64,000 bases of DNA from contig OX388314.1 of assembly GCA_947579605.1 (NCBI GenBank), positions 25,182,000 to 25,245,999 of the forward strand. Direction: 5' to 3'. A program made the position numbers and the translations under genes. Under the pieces are notes generated by a model, which saw only the letters and a list, made by a program, of their open reading frames with translations, was not told where the DNA came from and did not search any database. Numbering within the stretch: the first letter of the stretch is position 1; the number at the start of each line of letters is the position of its first letter. Source of the DNA: Athripsodes cinereus. Its lineage: Eukaryota > Arthropoda > Insecta > Trichoptera > Leptoceridae. This document shows, in pieces, positions 53,656-64,000 of the stretch.

Positions 53656-54330
53656 AGGATGGCAAAGAGGATATACTTGTCTGAAAGAAATGGTGTGAGG
53701 AAGCGCGGGCGTCCGAGAACCGTATGGTTTGATCACATTGTTGGATTGCAACCTTTTTAGCCTGGGAAGTGCATTCGATATCTGATTAAAAGATGTGTCG
53801 GAATTTAAGAAAAAACGTACTTTTTTTAAAAGGGCAGCGCCCGCCACACACCTCTTGCCGTACCTGGAGATATGTTTCTCCATAACGACACACACATGCA
53901 CAAACAGGATTTAACGTCGCATTAAAGCAAGAAATGCTGCCCCGAGGGAGCACTCTAGATTTAGAGGCCACACACCAAAAATGTTGGTGCAAAAAGGGAA
54001 GGGAAGAAATGGGAATATGCCTTCCTCTCTAAACGTACTTTTTTCACACAAGTAATGACAAAGAGTGATATTATATAGATTATTCAAATGTCACAAAAGG
54101 AACCATAAACAATAAATTCTATCATAGCCAATTATTAAAGAGGCATTTACATGTTTTAACACACATGAATCAAATTTTCAAGGACGGCCGTGTGTTAAGT
54201 AAGAGAAATCGTATGAATGTATAGAACAAGCGAAAGAAGTAAGTATGATGTAAAGATAAATCTATATGGCGTTCTGTTGTCTCTGCCTATGCCACTTGGG
54301 AAACGGTGTGAGGGTATAGATAGACTCAAT
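53656..54330 (+). mobile_element. LINE-R 3' end split by a solo LTR
   Basis: The left piece (53656-53738) has GGATGGCAAAGAGGATATAC to GGTTTGATCACAT. The right piece (54162-54330) resumes at ATGAATCAAATTTTCAAGG and ends GGTGTGAGGGTATAGATAGA. The coding tail is decayed. Confidence 0.8.
53734..54166. mobile_element. Solo LTR, 423 bp, with 5-bp target duplication
   Basis: The insert 53739-54161 begins TGTTGGATTG and ends ACATGTTTTAACA, so it has the canonical TG...CA ends extended to TGTT...AACA. CACAT lies on both sides, and the LINE-R sequence continues across it. AATAAA at 54112 and TATATAG near 54,075 are in LTR-like places for plus orientation. No internal retroelement genes remain, which is what recombination between two LTRs leaves. 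BEL/Pao or Gypsy cannot be told apart from this. Confidence 0.8.
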
Positions 54331-54732
54331 GATTATTTCTTGTACATGTGATTGAAGTGAAAAGTGTCATTACTACAGAACCTACAAATGTTGTTATTAT
54401 TACTATAATGTCAGATTATCTTGTGTAGGTACCACGGCAGATTGTACTTTCTATCTATTTCTAGTGTATAACGGAAGACATTACATTATTTACAAGAGAA
54501 AATTATATATTACATTGCATTTAGAGATCAGCAACAGCTGTCCGTTATGCTAATGTAATCGTGATGCACTTGTGAATAATTATATTAGAAAGACTAAATA
54601 GAAATGTGATACAGATATCTATTTGAAATATGTATGCGGTTGTGTGAACTTGTTGCCACAATTAATTAGGTACCTACAGAACTATCGTGACCCTCTTTCA
54701 GCCATTTTGATTCAGATTCAATGAAGTAAACA
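54331..54732. other. No feature seen
   Basis: AT-rich. Confidence 0.4.
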
Positions 54733-54938
54733 TTGCGTGATAGAGTGAAGAATGAGGATATCAGGAGAATGAGAGGATGTGAGAAGAGTGTTGTTGATAG
54801 GATGCGTGTAAGTAAATTGAGATGGTTTGTTCATGTGGAACGAGTGGAAGGGGAAAGAATGACAAAGAGGATATTCTTGTCTGAAAGAAATGGTGTGAGA
54901 AAAGGCGGGCGTCCGAGAACTACGTGTCTAAGTATTGC
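54733..54938 (+). pseudogene. LINE-R fragment, truncated at both ends
   Basis: LRDRVKNEDIRRMRGCEKSV, then VDRMRVSKLRWFVHVERV, then LSERNGVRKGGRPRTTCLS. It stops abruptly before the usual DHVDQ, so the 3' end was lost by deletion. The usual RWFGHVERM reads RWFVHVERV here. Confidence 0.8.
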
Positions 54939-55120
54939 AAAGATTTTTGTTAGACATGATTTTATTACTATGCACAAGGCAGGTGCATATTATTAAAATT
55001 GAAGTAAATATCTATTACATAATAATATATAGACGTAAATCTGTCTCAGGAATAGAAACACGTCTGGTTCATGAGAGCCTGTTAAGTACATATTTTTCGT
55101 GACAACTGAAGCAAAAATAT

Positions 55121-55191
55121 AATATGAGGTTTGCCACCCATCTTGAATGTCTTAATTTTTTGTTGGCACGGAGAGGACAGCTTGCATGCTT
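55121..55191 (+). repeat. S1 internal fragment
   Basis: AATATGAGGTTTGCCACCCA then GGCACGGAGAGGACAGCTTG. Confidence 0.65.
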
Positions 55192-55699
55192 GAAATGCTT
55201 TTGTTGTTATTTTATTGTGTGTGTGTGAATGCTTAATGTCACCATTAATTTTTCCTCCAAACCGGGACATCGAAAAAAAGTAGGTGGATACCTACTTAGT
55301 AAAAATAATATCTACATTTGGTCAACTTATATAGGGCTGTTTTCGCGAAAAATCGTCTCAAGAGCGCTGTACAAAAGAGACTAGATTACATTTACAATTC
55401 ATCTTGCAGTTAGCCATTGTATGTACATTCAAGAGCCTTGTTCAAAATTTGAAAAGAATAAAGAAATATATTACAATAAAAATGTTTTTACTAAAATTAG
55501 TACTAGATTAAAATTAGTATTGGACCAGTACTAGATTCTACCGCCAGGATTCTTATTTGCGCGCTTTTTCTATGTTTCTTAGAATTATACTGCGGGTTTC
55601 TTTCTTATCGAAAACAGGACATTTTGGCGTCCTAAAGTTATGTTCGGGGACGCCGGGAAGTGCTGCCTGAAAACGGGACTGTCCGGTGTTTTCATTGTA
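55192..55699. other. No gene recognised
   Basis: Contains an ACTAGATTAAAATTAGTA duplication near 55,500, then GC-richer DNA. Confidence 0.4.
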
Positions 55700-55860
55700 T
55701 GCTTCTCTTGGCTAGAGAGACATCAAAGGAGTGCAGTCAAAAGAATGCACGTGGAGGTTATGACCGGCCAGTCCTTCAGGCTGCTCACGGGGGCACCTCT
55801 TGTATGTAAATGGAAGGCCCCAGGTTTCTGAGCTATCCGGGTGGTCGGTGGGTCTCCTCC
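55700..55860 (+). repeat. Dispersed repeat shared with 51,745
   Basis: TTGGCTAGAGAGACATCAAA, GCACGTGGAGGTTATGACCG, then GGTCGGTGGGTCTCCTCC. The overlapping 63-codon frame is not preserved in the other copy. Confidence 0.5.
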
Positions 55861-55966
55861 AATAAGCAATATTCAAATTCAAATTGAAATTTTAGTCTGT
55901 AATTGAAATTCAATTTGGACACTAACTGGAAACCGACTGTCATGAAATTTTTCAGAGACCTCTACT

Positions 55967-56030
55967 ATACCATCACGACATATCCCACAAGTGGGGTAAC
56001 CAGCAGACCAGCTGCATGCAATAAACATGA
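55967..56030 (-). repeat. S1 3'-end fragment
   Basis: ATACCATCACGACATATCCC then ACCAGCAGACCAGCTGCATG. Confidence 0.65.
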
Positions 56031-56636
56031 TAGACTTTCAAAGAGACATAGATACTAAATGTGATATTTATCCACCTCTGGCTTATTAGATCACGACTGA
56101 AGTGCAATCGCAGGAGTTGTTGGTTAAACCTATTATATGTATGTATACACAGATATAATGCGTTATACTAATCATAATATTATACTAGTATAATAATGAT
56201 ACTGTATGTAACAGTAGGTATTTAGTAAGGTATAGTATAGATAGATTTACCTTCTATGTATGGTGCTGTACACTTTAATAATAATACATTGCGCTTGTGC
56301 TGTATACAACACTTAATGCTTAAACTGAATAAGAATTTAAACTACAATTACTTGCTTGCAGTTATATTTCAGAGAATGCCAAACATTTAATTCAGAGATA
56401 TCACTGACCAGATTAATTATTATTGAACTCATAGAGAAATCAATACAATAGGTATATGCTTAGCTTAGATTTACAAGGAACTTTTCTAGCGATGTCCTTA
56501 TGAGTCATCGAAATTAATTAGGTATTTACCTACAATTTTTTTTGGATATTTTTAACAAGTCTTTTTATCGTACAGAAGTAGATTCTGCAAATGAATACAG
56601 TAATCTGCAAGAAATGAAGATTGAATTTATCAGTAG
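56031..56636. other. No feature seen
   Basis: AT-rich. Confidence 0.4.
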
Positions 56637-56757
56637 TATATTTATTTATTCTTTTCTGTATATTGACTACAGGCAATTTTACACCTCAAAACATGAAAAT
56701 ATCATAGATACCTATAGGTATAATCAATATACAAAAGGCAAAATATATTGAGTAAAT
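56637..56757 (-). repeat. Inverted LINE 3'-UTR fragment
   Basis: TTTATTTATTCTTTTCTGTA then ATTGACTACAGGCAATTTTA, similar in layout to 63,253-63,390. Confidence 0.4.
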
Positions 56758-56857
56758 TACAAATTCAGTAAAACTGAGATGGCTCGAGAAGATGTCCAAT
56801 GTGTGCAGTAAAAAACTTTGATTAGAGTGTGACATATTTTTTTATGCAGGAAAAGAA

Positions 56858-57015
56858 CTAACGGATGGCGTGAAGTAGTGAGACAAGACATGCAGAACTG
56901 TGATGTTTCCCATGAGAATGCACTCGACAGAACTAAGTTGCGTATACAAACAAGAAAGGCAGACCCCACCACCATGTGAGACTAATAATTGCCCAAGGAG
57001 GAGAAGAAGAAAGAA
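56858..57015 (+). pseudogene. LINE C-terminal end
   Basis: TNGWREVVRQDMQNCDVSHE, then NALDRTKLRIQTRKADPTTM, then an AAGAAGAAAG tail. The R-x-D-M-x-x-C and RKADP motifs close many insect RTE-like proteins. Confidence 0.7.
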
Positions 57016-57850
57016 CTAACTGTATTTTTTAATAAATTTTATATACCTATTTAATTTAATATATTTATTATATACATACAAGTGATTTACTGGTGGCTAC
57101 CTCACTCGTAGGGGATAACGTGATATTATAAATATATAAAATAAATTTTCACAAATTACAAAAGATTTCATTCACACAAAACTAAAGATGATTTAAATGT
57201 CAAATCACAGTTTAAGAATCACTTCGTAATAATTTCATTACAGAGGGAAGTGCTATTAAATATCAATTATTATTGTTATTATTAAAAGTAGCAACAGCAG
57301 GTGATTTTCTATTAGTAAATAAATAACTAAATGTTATAATAATCTTGTGTATTATAATTCTATTAAACGTAGTTGAATGAAATCAGAGGACAGGTGGTGA
57401 CATAGTATGTACTAGTACGTTCAGATTTCATTACTAGCGAGCTTTCTATTGGATCCTTGAGGGCAATTAATTATTTTTATACCAATTACCTACAACAAAT
57501 ACACGTTTTAGAATGTTAGAAGTATTAATTAAAATTGCACCTGTAAAAATCACAGGTGATTATTTGATAAGTACTCTCTACTGTTGTATGTACTTAACTT
57601 TACATATTATTATATAGTGATTTATAATCCATCGGATTGGTCTGTAACGAGCTTGGATTTTCTTCTCTATTCCTCCCAATTTTCCTGCTAGTCTTTTTAA
57701 TTCAAGAATTATAGAGACTTACCTTAAGCCTTCGTAAAAAAATTCAAAAGGGTCACTCAACTCCGTTGTAATATTGTTTTAACCTTATCTCTATTTATTT
57801 TTTATCCTCCATTACACTAGTACAATTAGTAGATTTATTACTACTACGAC
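57016..57850. other. No feature seen
   Basis: AT-rich. Confidence 0.4.
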
Positions 57851-58091
57851 TATACCATCACGGCATATCCCACAAGTGGGGTAGCCAGCAGATCAGCTGC
57901 ATGTAAGAAACATGCAAACTGTCCTCTTCGTGCCAATATAAAATCAAGACATTCAGGATGGGTGGCAAGCCTCATCGCTGAATTTAAGATGTAAAATGTC
58001 TTATTTTTTTCGAACACCTGCCTTTTACAGGACACTCGAAAACTTACGCAGAAGAGTGGGAGACCAATTCTTTACCGGGTGCTCCACGGGA
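57851..58091 (-). mobile_element. S1 repeat, full length, best copy
   Basis: TATACCATCACGGCATATCC through GTGGGGTAGCCAGCAGATC, GGTGGCAAGCCTCATCGCTG and GAAAACTTACGCAGAAGAG, to ACCGGGTGCTCCACGGG. It defines both ends of the family. Confidence 0.85.
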
Positions 58092-58164
58092 TAAATACTA
58101 GATTTATCTTACTCGATTTATCTTACCCCATGAAGTCAAAAAAGTCGTGGTGTAAAAAATAGTT

Positions 58165-58356
58165 CTTCCCCTCTTTTCTATAAGCTTTTGATAGTCCTGT
58201 AAATAGCAGGTGATTGAAAATAAAAATCATCTTGAATAAGGTTTGTCATCCATCTTGGATATCTTATTATTTATTGGCACAGAGAGGTCAGCTTGCGTGT
58301 TTATTTCATGTGGTTAGCCCGCTGGCTACTCCACTTGTGGGATATGTCATGATTAT
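58165..58356 (+). mobile_element. S1 repeat, opposite orientation
   Basis: TTTGATAGTCCTGTAAATAG, AGGTTTGTCATCCATCTTGG, GGCACAGAGAGGTCAGCTTG and CTACTCCACTTGTGGGATAT. It faces the copy at 57,851, 5' ends together. Confidence 0.8.
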
Positions 58357-59217
58357 ATACCTATTAGTTGTAGTTTCTTTATCAAGATTTCATTGGACAC
58401 ATTGTTATTCTCTTTAAATTATCTGTGCGCACTATTACTGCTTTCGGCCAATGCGATGTGCCAAAAGACATTATAATTTATGTAAAGTAAACAATGCACA
58501 TGAAAAAAAAACGCAGAACAGTAAAACAAAAAAACAATCACCACAGAATGTTTGTCGCCTCAAAGCAACAAACTATATGACAGAATTAAAATAATACCAT
58601 TGCTTTGTTAACCTTATAATCACGTCATGAACAATCCATATTAATTTTTAAGCTCAAAAAAGACGATTAAGTCACAAAGCTTTTTTTTTAAATTTTATTA
58701 TCTTTATGAAGAAATTAAAATATGTAGTGATAAGTCCGCCAGTTATGACAAAAGAAAAGTGTTTTCTAAAGACATCCATAAAAAAACAAGAGAGAAATTG
58801 ATCGATTAAGGTAAATGAACTACATAAATTTAATCGTTAAGAAGATATTTAAATGCCTTAAATATGGACATAGCTTAGTACGCACTTACATTTTACGTTT
58901 GATTTAATATAGCTACAGAAAACACGATATAAAAATCATAAATAAAAAATATTATTATCAATAAAAAATAATAGATTTATGTGAATGATGTCGGACATCG
59001 TATTTTTATCCAATCATCCTGACCATAATCAATGTCTGACCATAGTGAATAGCAGAACTGGGCAAATTTAATCAAAGATTTAACAGAGTTAATCCGTTAA
59101 AAAAAATATGTTAAGTTATAGTTAATTCTAGTAACTAGAAACAAATTAAATAATGCCCCCATCGCAAAATAACCAGTTCCTATAATGGATACCAGCTCTT
59201 TAAAATTCCAGTAATTC
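58357..59217. other. No gene; one dispersed repeat
   Basis: GCTTTCGGCCAATGCGATGT near 58,440 matches the copy C insertion at 6,570; the repeat may extend to about 58,640. The rest is AT-rich. Confidence 0.4.
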
Positions 59218-59395
59218 TTCTTCTTCTCATGAAGCTCCTAAAGGAGATTGGCGACCATCTCTTGAAATTTTTCACGATCCTGGACCAGTCTGATGAGGGT
59301 TGCTGCATCCGGTATTCCAAACCACTGCCGCAGATTCTTGAGCCATGATTCTCTTTTACGTCCCCGTCCCCGTCTGCCCTCTATCTATCACTCCA
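59218..59395 (-). pseudogene. LINE C-terminal end, intact frame
   Basis: The minus frame reads GRRGRKRESWLKNLRQWFG, then IPDAATLIRLVQDREKFQEM and VANLL, stop, followed by a GAAGAAGAAGAA tail. Same family type as 20,590 (SWLHNIRDWTG, then AQDREAFARVIANV). Confidence 0.85.
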
Positions 59396-59589
59396 GTAAT
59401 AGAGATTGAATTTGACGAAACGTCAATTTTTAACGGAAGTTAACATTAGATATAGTTAATGCATTTTGAGAATGATTTCGATGTCCGGCCTAAATCTTTC
59501 CAATATATGGTGACAGACATAATTTTATTATTTTGCAGAATCAGGTCCACTGGACTACAGCTGTCTTCTATCAGAGGCTTTATTAGTTA
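59396..59589. other. No feature seen
   Basis: Unique DNA. Confidence 0.4.
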
Positions 59590-59730
59590 TAGATATTAGG
59601 ATAGTCGGAAGAAATCGTACCTCTGCGATAAACTTGCCCTCTGTATATTGATTATATTTAATATTGTCTTATATTATCACATAAAACTGCTTGGAATCGG
59701 CAAAGAATAAATAAATAAATCGTCATCGCT
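59590..59730 (+). repeat. LINE 3' UTR with (AAAT)n tail
   Basis: AGGATAGTCGGAAGAAATCG, GATAAACTTGCCCTCTGTAT, then AAAGAATAAATAAATAAAT. Confidence 0.55.
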
Positions 59731-60067
59731 CTAAATTGCGCATCATCAGCCTCAGTATTGTTCATTAACAAGCATTTTGAGATTAATTTAACAATTAATC
59801 ACAATTTTTACGAAAATTATTTTTTTACTCGTTAATTTCCAGTTCATGTTGTGAGTAGGCGAATTTTTACTCGTTTAATGATATGCAAACTGTTGATGTT
59901 AAATCATGTTTGGCCCTAGGGTAAACTGTTGCCTGTTCTGTTCGATGCCTTTTCATGATAGCTCTTAGATCATCACTGTCTCCATAAAGATCAATGATTT
60001 ATTCATAATATATTTTATTATTTATGATTTTGTTATGTGTATCATTTTTATTTTTATTTTGATAAAA
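59731..60067. other. No feature seen
   Basis: AT-rich. Confidence 0.4.
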
Positions 60068-60442
60068 CGTTGCGTGATAGAGTGAGGAATGAGAATATTA
60101 GAAGAATGAGCGGATGCAAGAGGAGTGTTGTGGATAGAATGCGGGTAAATAAGTTACCTACAATGGTTTTGACATGTAGAACGAATACATAATGAAAGGA
60201 CGACAAAGAGGATATATTTATCTGAATGAGGGGTGAAAGGAACGCATGCGTCCGAGAATCACGTGGCTTTCTCTGTGGCTCACGTAGATTCTCAAAAATG
60301 GCCTTTGTTGAATAAAAGAAACCGACGTGTCTGAATGACAAAATTGTATGAATGTAGAAGAAGCTGTTTATTATTTATGTAAGGATAGATTTATATGGCA
60401 TTCCGTTCTCTCTGCCTACTGCGCTTGGCATATGGCGAGAGA
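60068..60442 (+). mobile_element. LINE-R 3' fragment, decayed
   Basis: CGTTGCGTGATAGAGTGAGG through GCATGCGTCCGAGAATCACG to TTCCGTTCTCTCTGCCTACT. Many frameshifts and a damaged end (CTGCGCTTGGCATATGGCG). Confidence 0.75.
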
Positions 60443-60494
60443 GTATATTCTAGTATTTTTAACATGTTGAAGGTTCTGGCGTCGAATGGATTAC

Positions 60495-61030
60495 TAATGG
60501 GGTGTTCACATTTGGCGAATATCGCCAGGCGAATTTTTAAAATATATCGCCAGGCGAAAAAACAAAATTCGCCGGACATCCATTGATCGTCACACCTGTT
60601 CACACAGTCCACCGATATAGAAACGATCTGTCCGATGCGCTTTGATTTTGACACTGTTTTCAAAATGGCGGACGTCGAGATGGAGATCGCGAAGTGTTTA
60701 TTTTTAGTCTAAAATGTTATAGTAGAGGTTATAAGGCGCCTTTTAATTAAGGAAACAAACGCCACAAACCAACAACAAAGATAACAGCTGTCACGAAGCG
60801 GGAAACATTATAAAATTATTAGGTTATACAGTTTTTACCATAGATACGAACGCCGCGCACATCTGCGCATGCGCGAATCGTTCAATCGGCCGAAAAGTTG
60901 GAAGGTGGTCAACTCGAGACGATATTAGTTTTTATCGTTTCAGACTAGCTGTCATTTTGTTCACACGGTTCAAATGGCTGGCGATATTTTGGTGCCTGGC
61001 GATATTCGCCAAAGTGAGAACACCACATAA
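60495..61030. mobile_element. 530-bp PIF/Harbinger-like MITE, copy 2
   Basis: The core 60498-61027 starts TGGGGTGTTCACATTTGGCG, ends CACCACA, and has TAA on both sides. It is in opposite orientation to 41,681-42,201 (for example ATTGATCGTCACACCTGTTC here, the complement there). Subterminal CGCCAGGCGAA repeats. Confidence 0.82.
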
Positions 61031-61651
61031 GCAATTTTATGCTGCATTGATACAATAATTGGCTGTTACCTCATATTAACAATATAGTATAATGATCAAT
61101 ACAAATTACATAAAAAAAACGTAGGTACTAATTACTCTTTGTAAGATTAAAAGCCAAGACAAAAATAGCATTATTGCTTTTGGTATTATCATACACATAC
61201 ATAAGTACATACATCTATCTATGTCCAGACTCACCTCCCTTTACACAGGTACGCGTGTTATATGCAACTATATTCGTACTCAATATAATAAGTAAGCAAG
61301 CAATCATAATTTAAGCCTACTTATTAGAGATGTTTGAGGTCCAAAATGTAGTACGATGAGGAAGAAAATGTCGGAGGTTCTAATCTAATGGACGACGCTC
61401 GTTGGAAAGACAGCTTGGCCGGCCTCCACTTCAACAGACACGAATAAAACCTCAGGGTTTAATAAAAGATAAAAAAGTACACATAGTCAAAGTCCTAGAA
61501 TCTTCAAAACGTTGTTGTTTGTCTATTTGTGGCCTGTATCATCCTAATGTTCCACAATGGATCTGTATACTAAACAATATTAATAATAATAATTGAAAAG
61601 AGGCTTTGAATTATAAGCGCAGCGGCGGTGTTTCAAATACAAACTAATACA
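61031..61651. other. No feature seen
   Basis: Unique AT-rich DNA; a 64-codon plus frame has no support. Confidence 0.4.
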
Positions 61652-62257
61652 ATAATGTGTAGGGAATGCAATCTCGACTCGAGATTGACAAATCGAGATC
61701 TCGTCCCAAAATTTGAAGTCGAGATTGAGTCATTCGAGATCTCGTCAAATAACTGGTCGAGATTTCGCGAGTTCTCGATTTAATCGAGATTAGACTACTT
61801 TTTAAAAATACCTCATTATTTGTTCAAAAATTAATGTTAAATTGAGTAAAAACTACCTACCTGTGTGACTGTTATATTTTTTAATAACTCTTAGGTTTGT
61901 GCATTCACAGAGTGAAAATTCATAATGATGTAATAATCATGTTATAATTTTGTAAATAAAAGACAATAACAATTGAGAAAAAATTTAAAATTCAACATTT
62001 CTAAGACATATTTAACTATCTAATATTTTAATAGTAATAGCTCAGATCAGTCAGCGCGCTGTTGCCCTTCGATAAACACGTACATTTTTCAATCACAATC
62101 TCAATCTCGATCTCGATCCCGATCGATTTAGTCGAGATCTCCAAAGTTATTTAGAAAACGAGATTATCTAGCTTCGAGATTAAATCTCGAAAAATTACTC
62201 GAGATCTCGCAAGAATCGAGATCTTGCGAGATCGAGTTTGCATTCCCTAATAATGTG
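61652..62257. mobile_element. 590-bp hAT-like element with CGAGAT-dense ends
   Basis: The core 61660-62249 starts TAGGGAATGCAATCTCGA and ends TCGAGTTTGCATTCCCTA; ATAATGTG flanks both sides exactly. The outer 130-150 bp on each side are packed with TCGAGAT, CGAGATCTCG and AATCGAGAT words; the middle is plain AT-rich. No transposase. Confidence 0.9.
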
Positions 62258-63252
62258 ATGATAATATAAAACGTTTGAACTGTGTTTGTTGGTTGGTTCA
62301 TGGTTGGCTGTTTGTAACTTTTTTATAGTTGTTGTTGTTGATAAAATCACGTATGGTATGATCCATATTGTATGTAAAGATTGTAAGGCTCCGTAAATGT
62401 TATAAGAACCTCAAAGCTTTTTGTTACACCGCATATCTGCTACGTGTACACTAACAGGCTATATGTCATAATGACATTGTAATATTATGTCCGGTTTTAC
62501 GCCAAATAAAGTTAAGACAATTGGAAGCTATAAAGGTGTTAAGTATCAAAAATTAAAAAAATGAGTTTTTACTCCCAAGTGGTGTCAAACATAAAGGCCA
62601 ATAAACGTACAAAGTTGCTATGTGTTCCCCTTACTTCTTTTCACTTTTTCTTGGTTTTATGCACCAGACACTTAGCACCTTGTATTAACCAGCTATTAAT
62701 TTTTCATGCCTCCAGCAGAGAATATGCCTCTCACATGTTTTTTGTAAGTTTTGGCATTGGATGTAAAGGCTTCGAAATCCATTGTCGCTACAAGTGCTGT
62801 TTGATCATCGGAGAATTAAAAGTATTTATTTGAAACTTTTGTTCAAATATTGTTATACTGTTTTGGATTTTCTCTGAATTTTAAATATTCACATATTATT
62901 AACATGATTTCTTTCATGATGCAAATGAAGTTGGCGTAAAAACAATCCGTTCATACCACCATGAATGTTATTAATAATTCATATTGTTCCATTGTTTAGT
63001 GGGAGTCCGAGCAGTACCTACATAATGTAGAGTAGAGCAGAACTCCGAATGATCCCACAGACGTTTAGGTCACGATCCTCATGATTGAGGCACACTGTAA
63101 TAATAACAATACTATGTAAATGACTGCTTTGCGTTCACATTCCAACTGTGCGTCACAACGTTCATTATTATTAGACTATAATTTAAAACTGCCAGTCGAC
63201 GACACTTGGTGGAAATCCATTCTGAAATATTATTATTTATATAGAGTATTTT
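62258..63252. other. 1 kb without recognised features
   Basis: A 90-codon plus frame from 62,561 has a purine-rich start context (AAAAAAATGAG) and is cysteine-bearing, but without homology or splice evidence I do not call it a gene. Confidence 0.4.
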
Positions 63253-63395
63253 ATTTATTTATTCTTTATTGGTACATTGATTACAAGCAAATTTATACAA
63301 AAATACATTTTAAACAAATACAATCATACAATCAACATACAGAGGGCGATTTTATCGCAGAGGCGCGATTATTCTTCGAACTTACCCAATTTCAT
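63253..63395 (-). repeat. LINE 3' UTR, reversed
   Basis: TTATTTATTCTTTATTGGTA, then CAACATACAGAGGGCGATTT and ATCGCAGAGGCGCGATTATT, the complement of the family at 59,590. Confidence 0.55.
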
Positions 63396-63869
63396 AAAAC
63401 TTTCACAAAACAAAAAATCTTAAAGGAAGGATAAGAAGAGGCACAAAGGAGAAGAATAGGTAGGAAAAGGGACTAGGGTAACAGATTCCGTATTTTGAGT
63501 GATTAAGTGTTTGATCGGTATGTGTTTTGTAAAACTCTATTACCTATAGCTATCTATCTATTAATAACAAATAAAAATATTGCTTAAAATTGAGATCCCG
63601 GATTTCAACTTTTTTCAGCTACAATACGTATAATTTTCATACAAAGTTCATTATGAATATTTATCTTTTATTTCCCAGGTGACAGGGATTTTATGAAAAT
63701 GTTACCAATTTTCAGGAAAAAAATAAAAAAACAGGTTTGATTAACTGTGAGAGTAAATGGCGTTTATTTGAATTTACATTGAATCCAGATGATATATAAA
63801 ATAATCGTCGAAAATTGAGGAGAGGGAAGTTGTTCCTACCCTGTATTCTAAAAATAGACACATATAAAG
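63396..63869. other. No feature seen
   Basis: AT-rich unique DNA. Confidence 0.4.
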
Positions 63870-64000
63870 GGCCTTAAATACCTACAATGGCTGGTCACAC
63901 ACTCCGCATATCAAAAACAGATCTATGCCAGCAATGGCGGAAGGCTAAAATTTAAAAGACCACCATAGAAGAAAGCCTCAAGAACAGGTGCTTAATATAA
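63870..64000 (+). pseudogene. Possible LINE C-terminal remnant at window edge
   Basis: CAATGGCTGG-TCACACACTC resembles the codons for W-L-G-H-T-L-R with one base missing, followed by KTDLCQQWRKAK-like sequence. It runs off the window. Confidence 0.35.

Noticed and set aside
62561..62833. 90-codon plus frame with several cysteines
   Set aside because: Start context is acceptable, but there is no signal peptide, homology, poly(A) signal or paralogue; kept only as a note.
1..64000. Viral insertion or bacterial transfer
   Set aside because: No capsid, integrase, polymerase or operon-like coding was found apart from LINE reverse transcriptase pieces and one solo LTR.

Overview
The window is AT-rich, intron-sized nuclear DNA from an insect, most likely a moth or butterfly. 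I infer this from the mix of short secreted-peptide genes, RTE/CR1-like non-LTR retrotransposon tails, tRNA-derived SINEs and many small DNA-transposon derivatives; no host gene here fixes the species. Nothing bacterial, viral or organellar is visible. There is no long open gene. Supported host content is four tiny secreted-peptide loci (one of them broken), one isolated exon-like segment and one coding-like island.

Region 1 (1-7,950) is a tandem duplication. A module holding a 56-57 codon secreted-peptide gene occurs three times: copy A at 1778, copy B at 3009, and copy C at 7622, which is frameshifted. The copies differ by insertions: a TA-flanked inverted-repeat element in A, a hAT-like element nested in an older MITE between A and B, and a LINE just upstream of the TATA box in C. 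Between B and C lie two long arrays of one 8-bp unit in opposite orientation, separated by a duplicated 105-bp spacer. The module's left flank is already present at base 1, so the cluster probably continues to the left.

Region 2 (about 8,048-13,245) is about 5.2 kb of degenerate satellite with a 115-120 bp monomer. It has local higher-order repeats and a shorter-period version at its right end.

Region 3 (13.3-23 kb) is repeat-rich. It holds a fourth secreted-peptide gene (16523, acidic, with a related two-cysteine C-terminus), a symmetric-phase exon-like segment (17504-17608), a 93-bp triplication inside a SINE-like repeat, a LINE insertion with a textbook 5' inversion (18923-19996), and four 71-bp tandem units.

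Region 4 (23-64 kb) is intergenic or intronic DNA made largely of recognisable repeats. It includes two 0.6-kb elements with CTGGGGGCC-type ends, three hAT-like elements with near-perfect or perfect 8-bp target duplications, two PIF/Harbinger-like elements flanked by TAA, a solo LTR with a 5-bp target duplication, and many LINE C-terminal remnants.

Three repeat families recur and are named here for convenience. LINE-R is a non-LTR element, probably of the RTE clade, with a (TAGA)n-type tail. S1 is a SINE-like repeat of about 240 bp with a constant 5' end, whose 3' end resembles that of LINE-R. S2 is a tRNA-derived SINE with A and B boxes.
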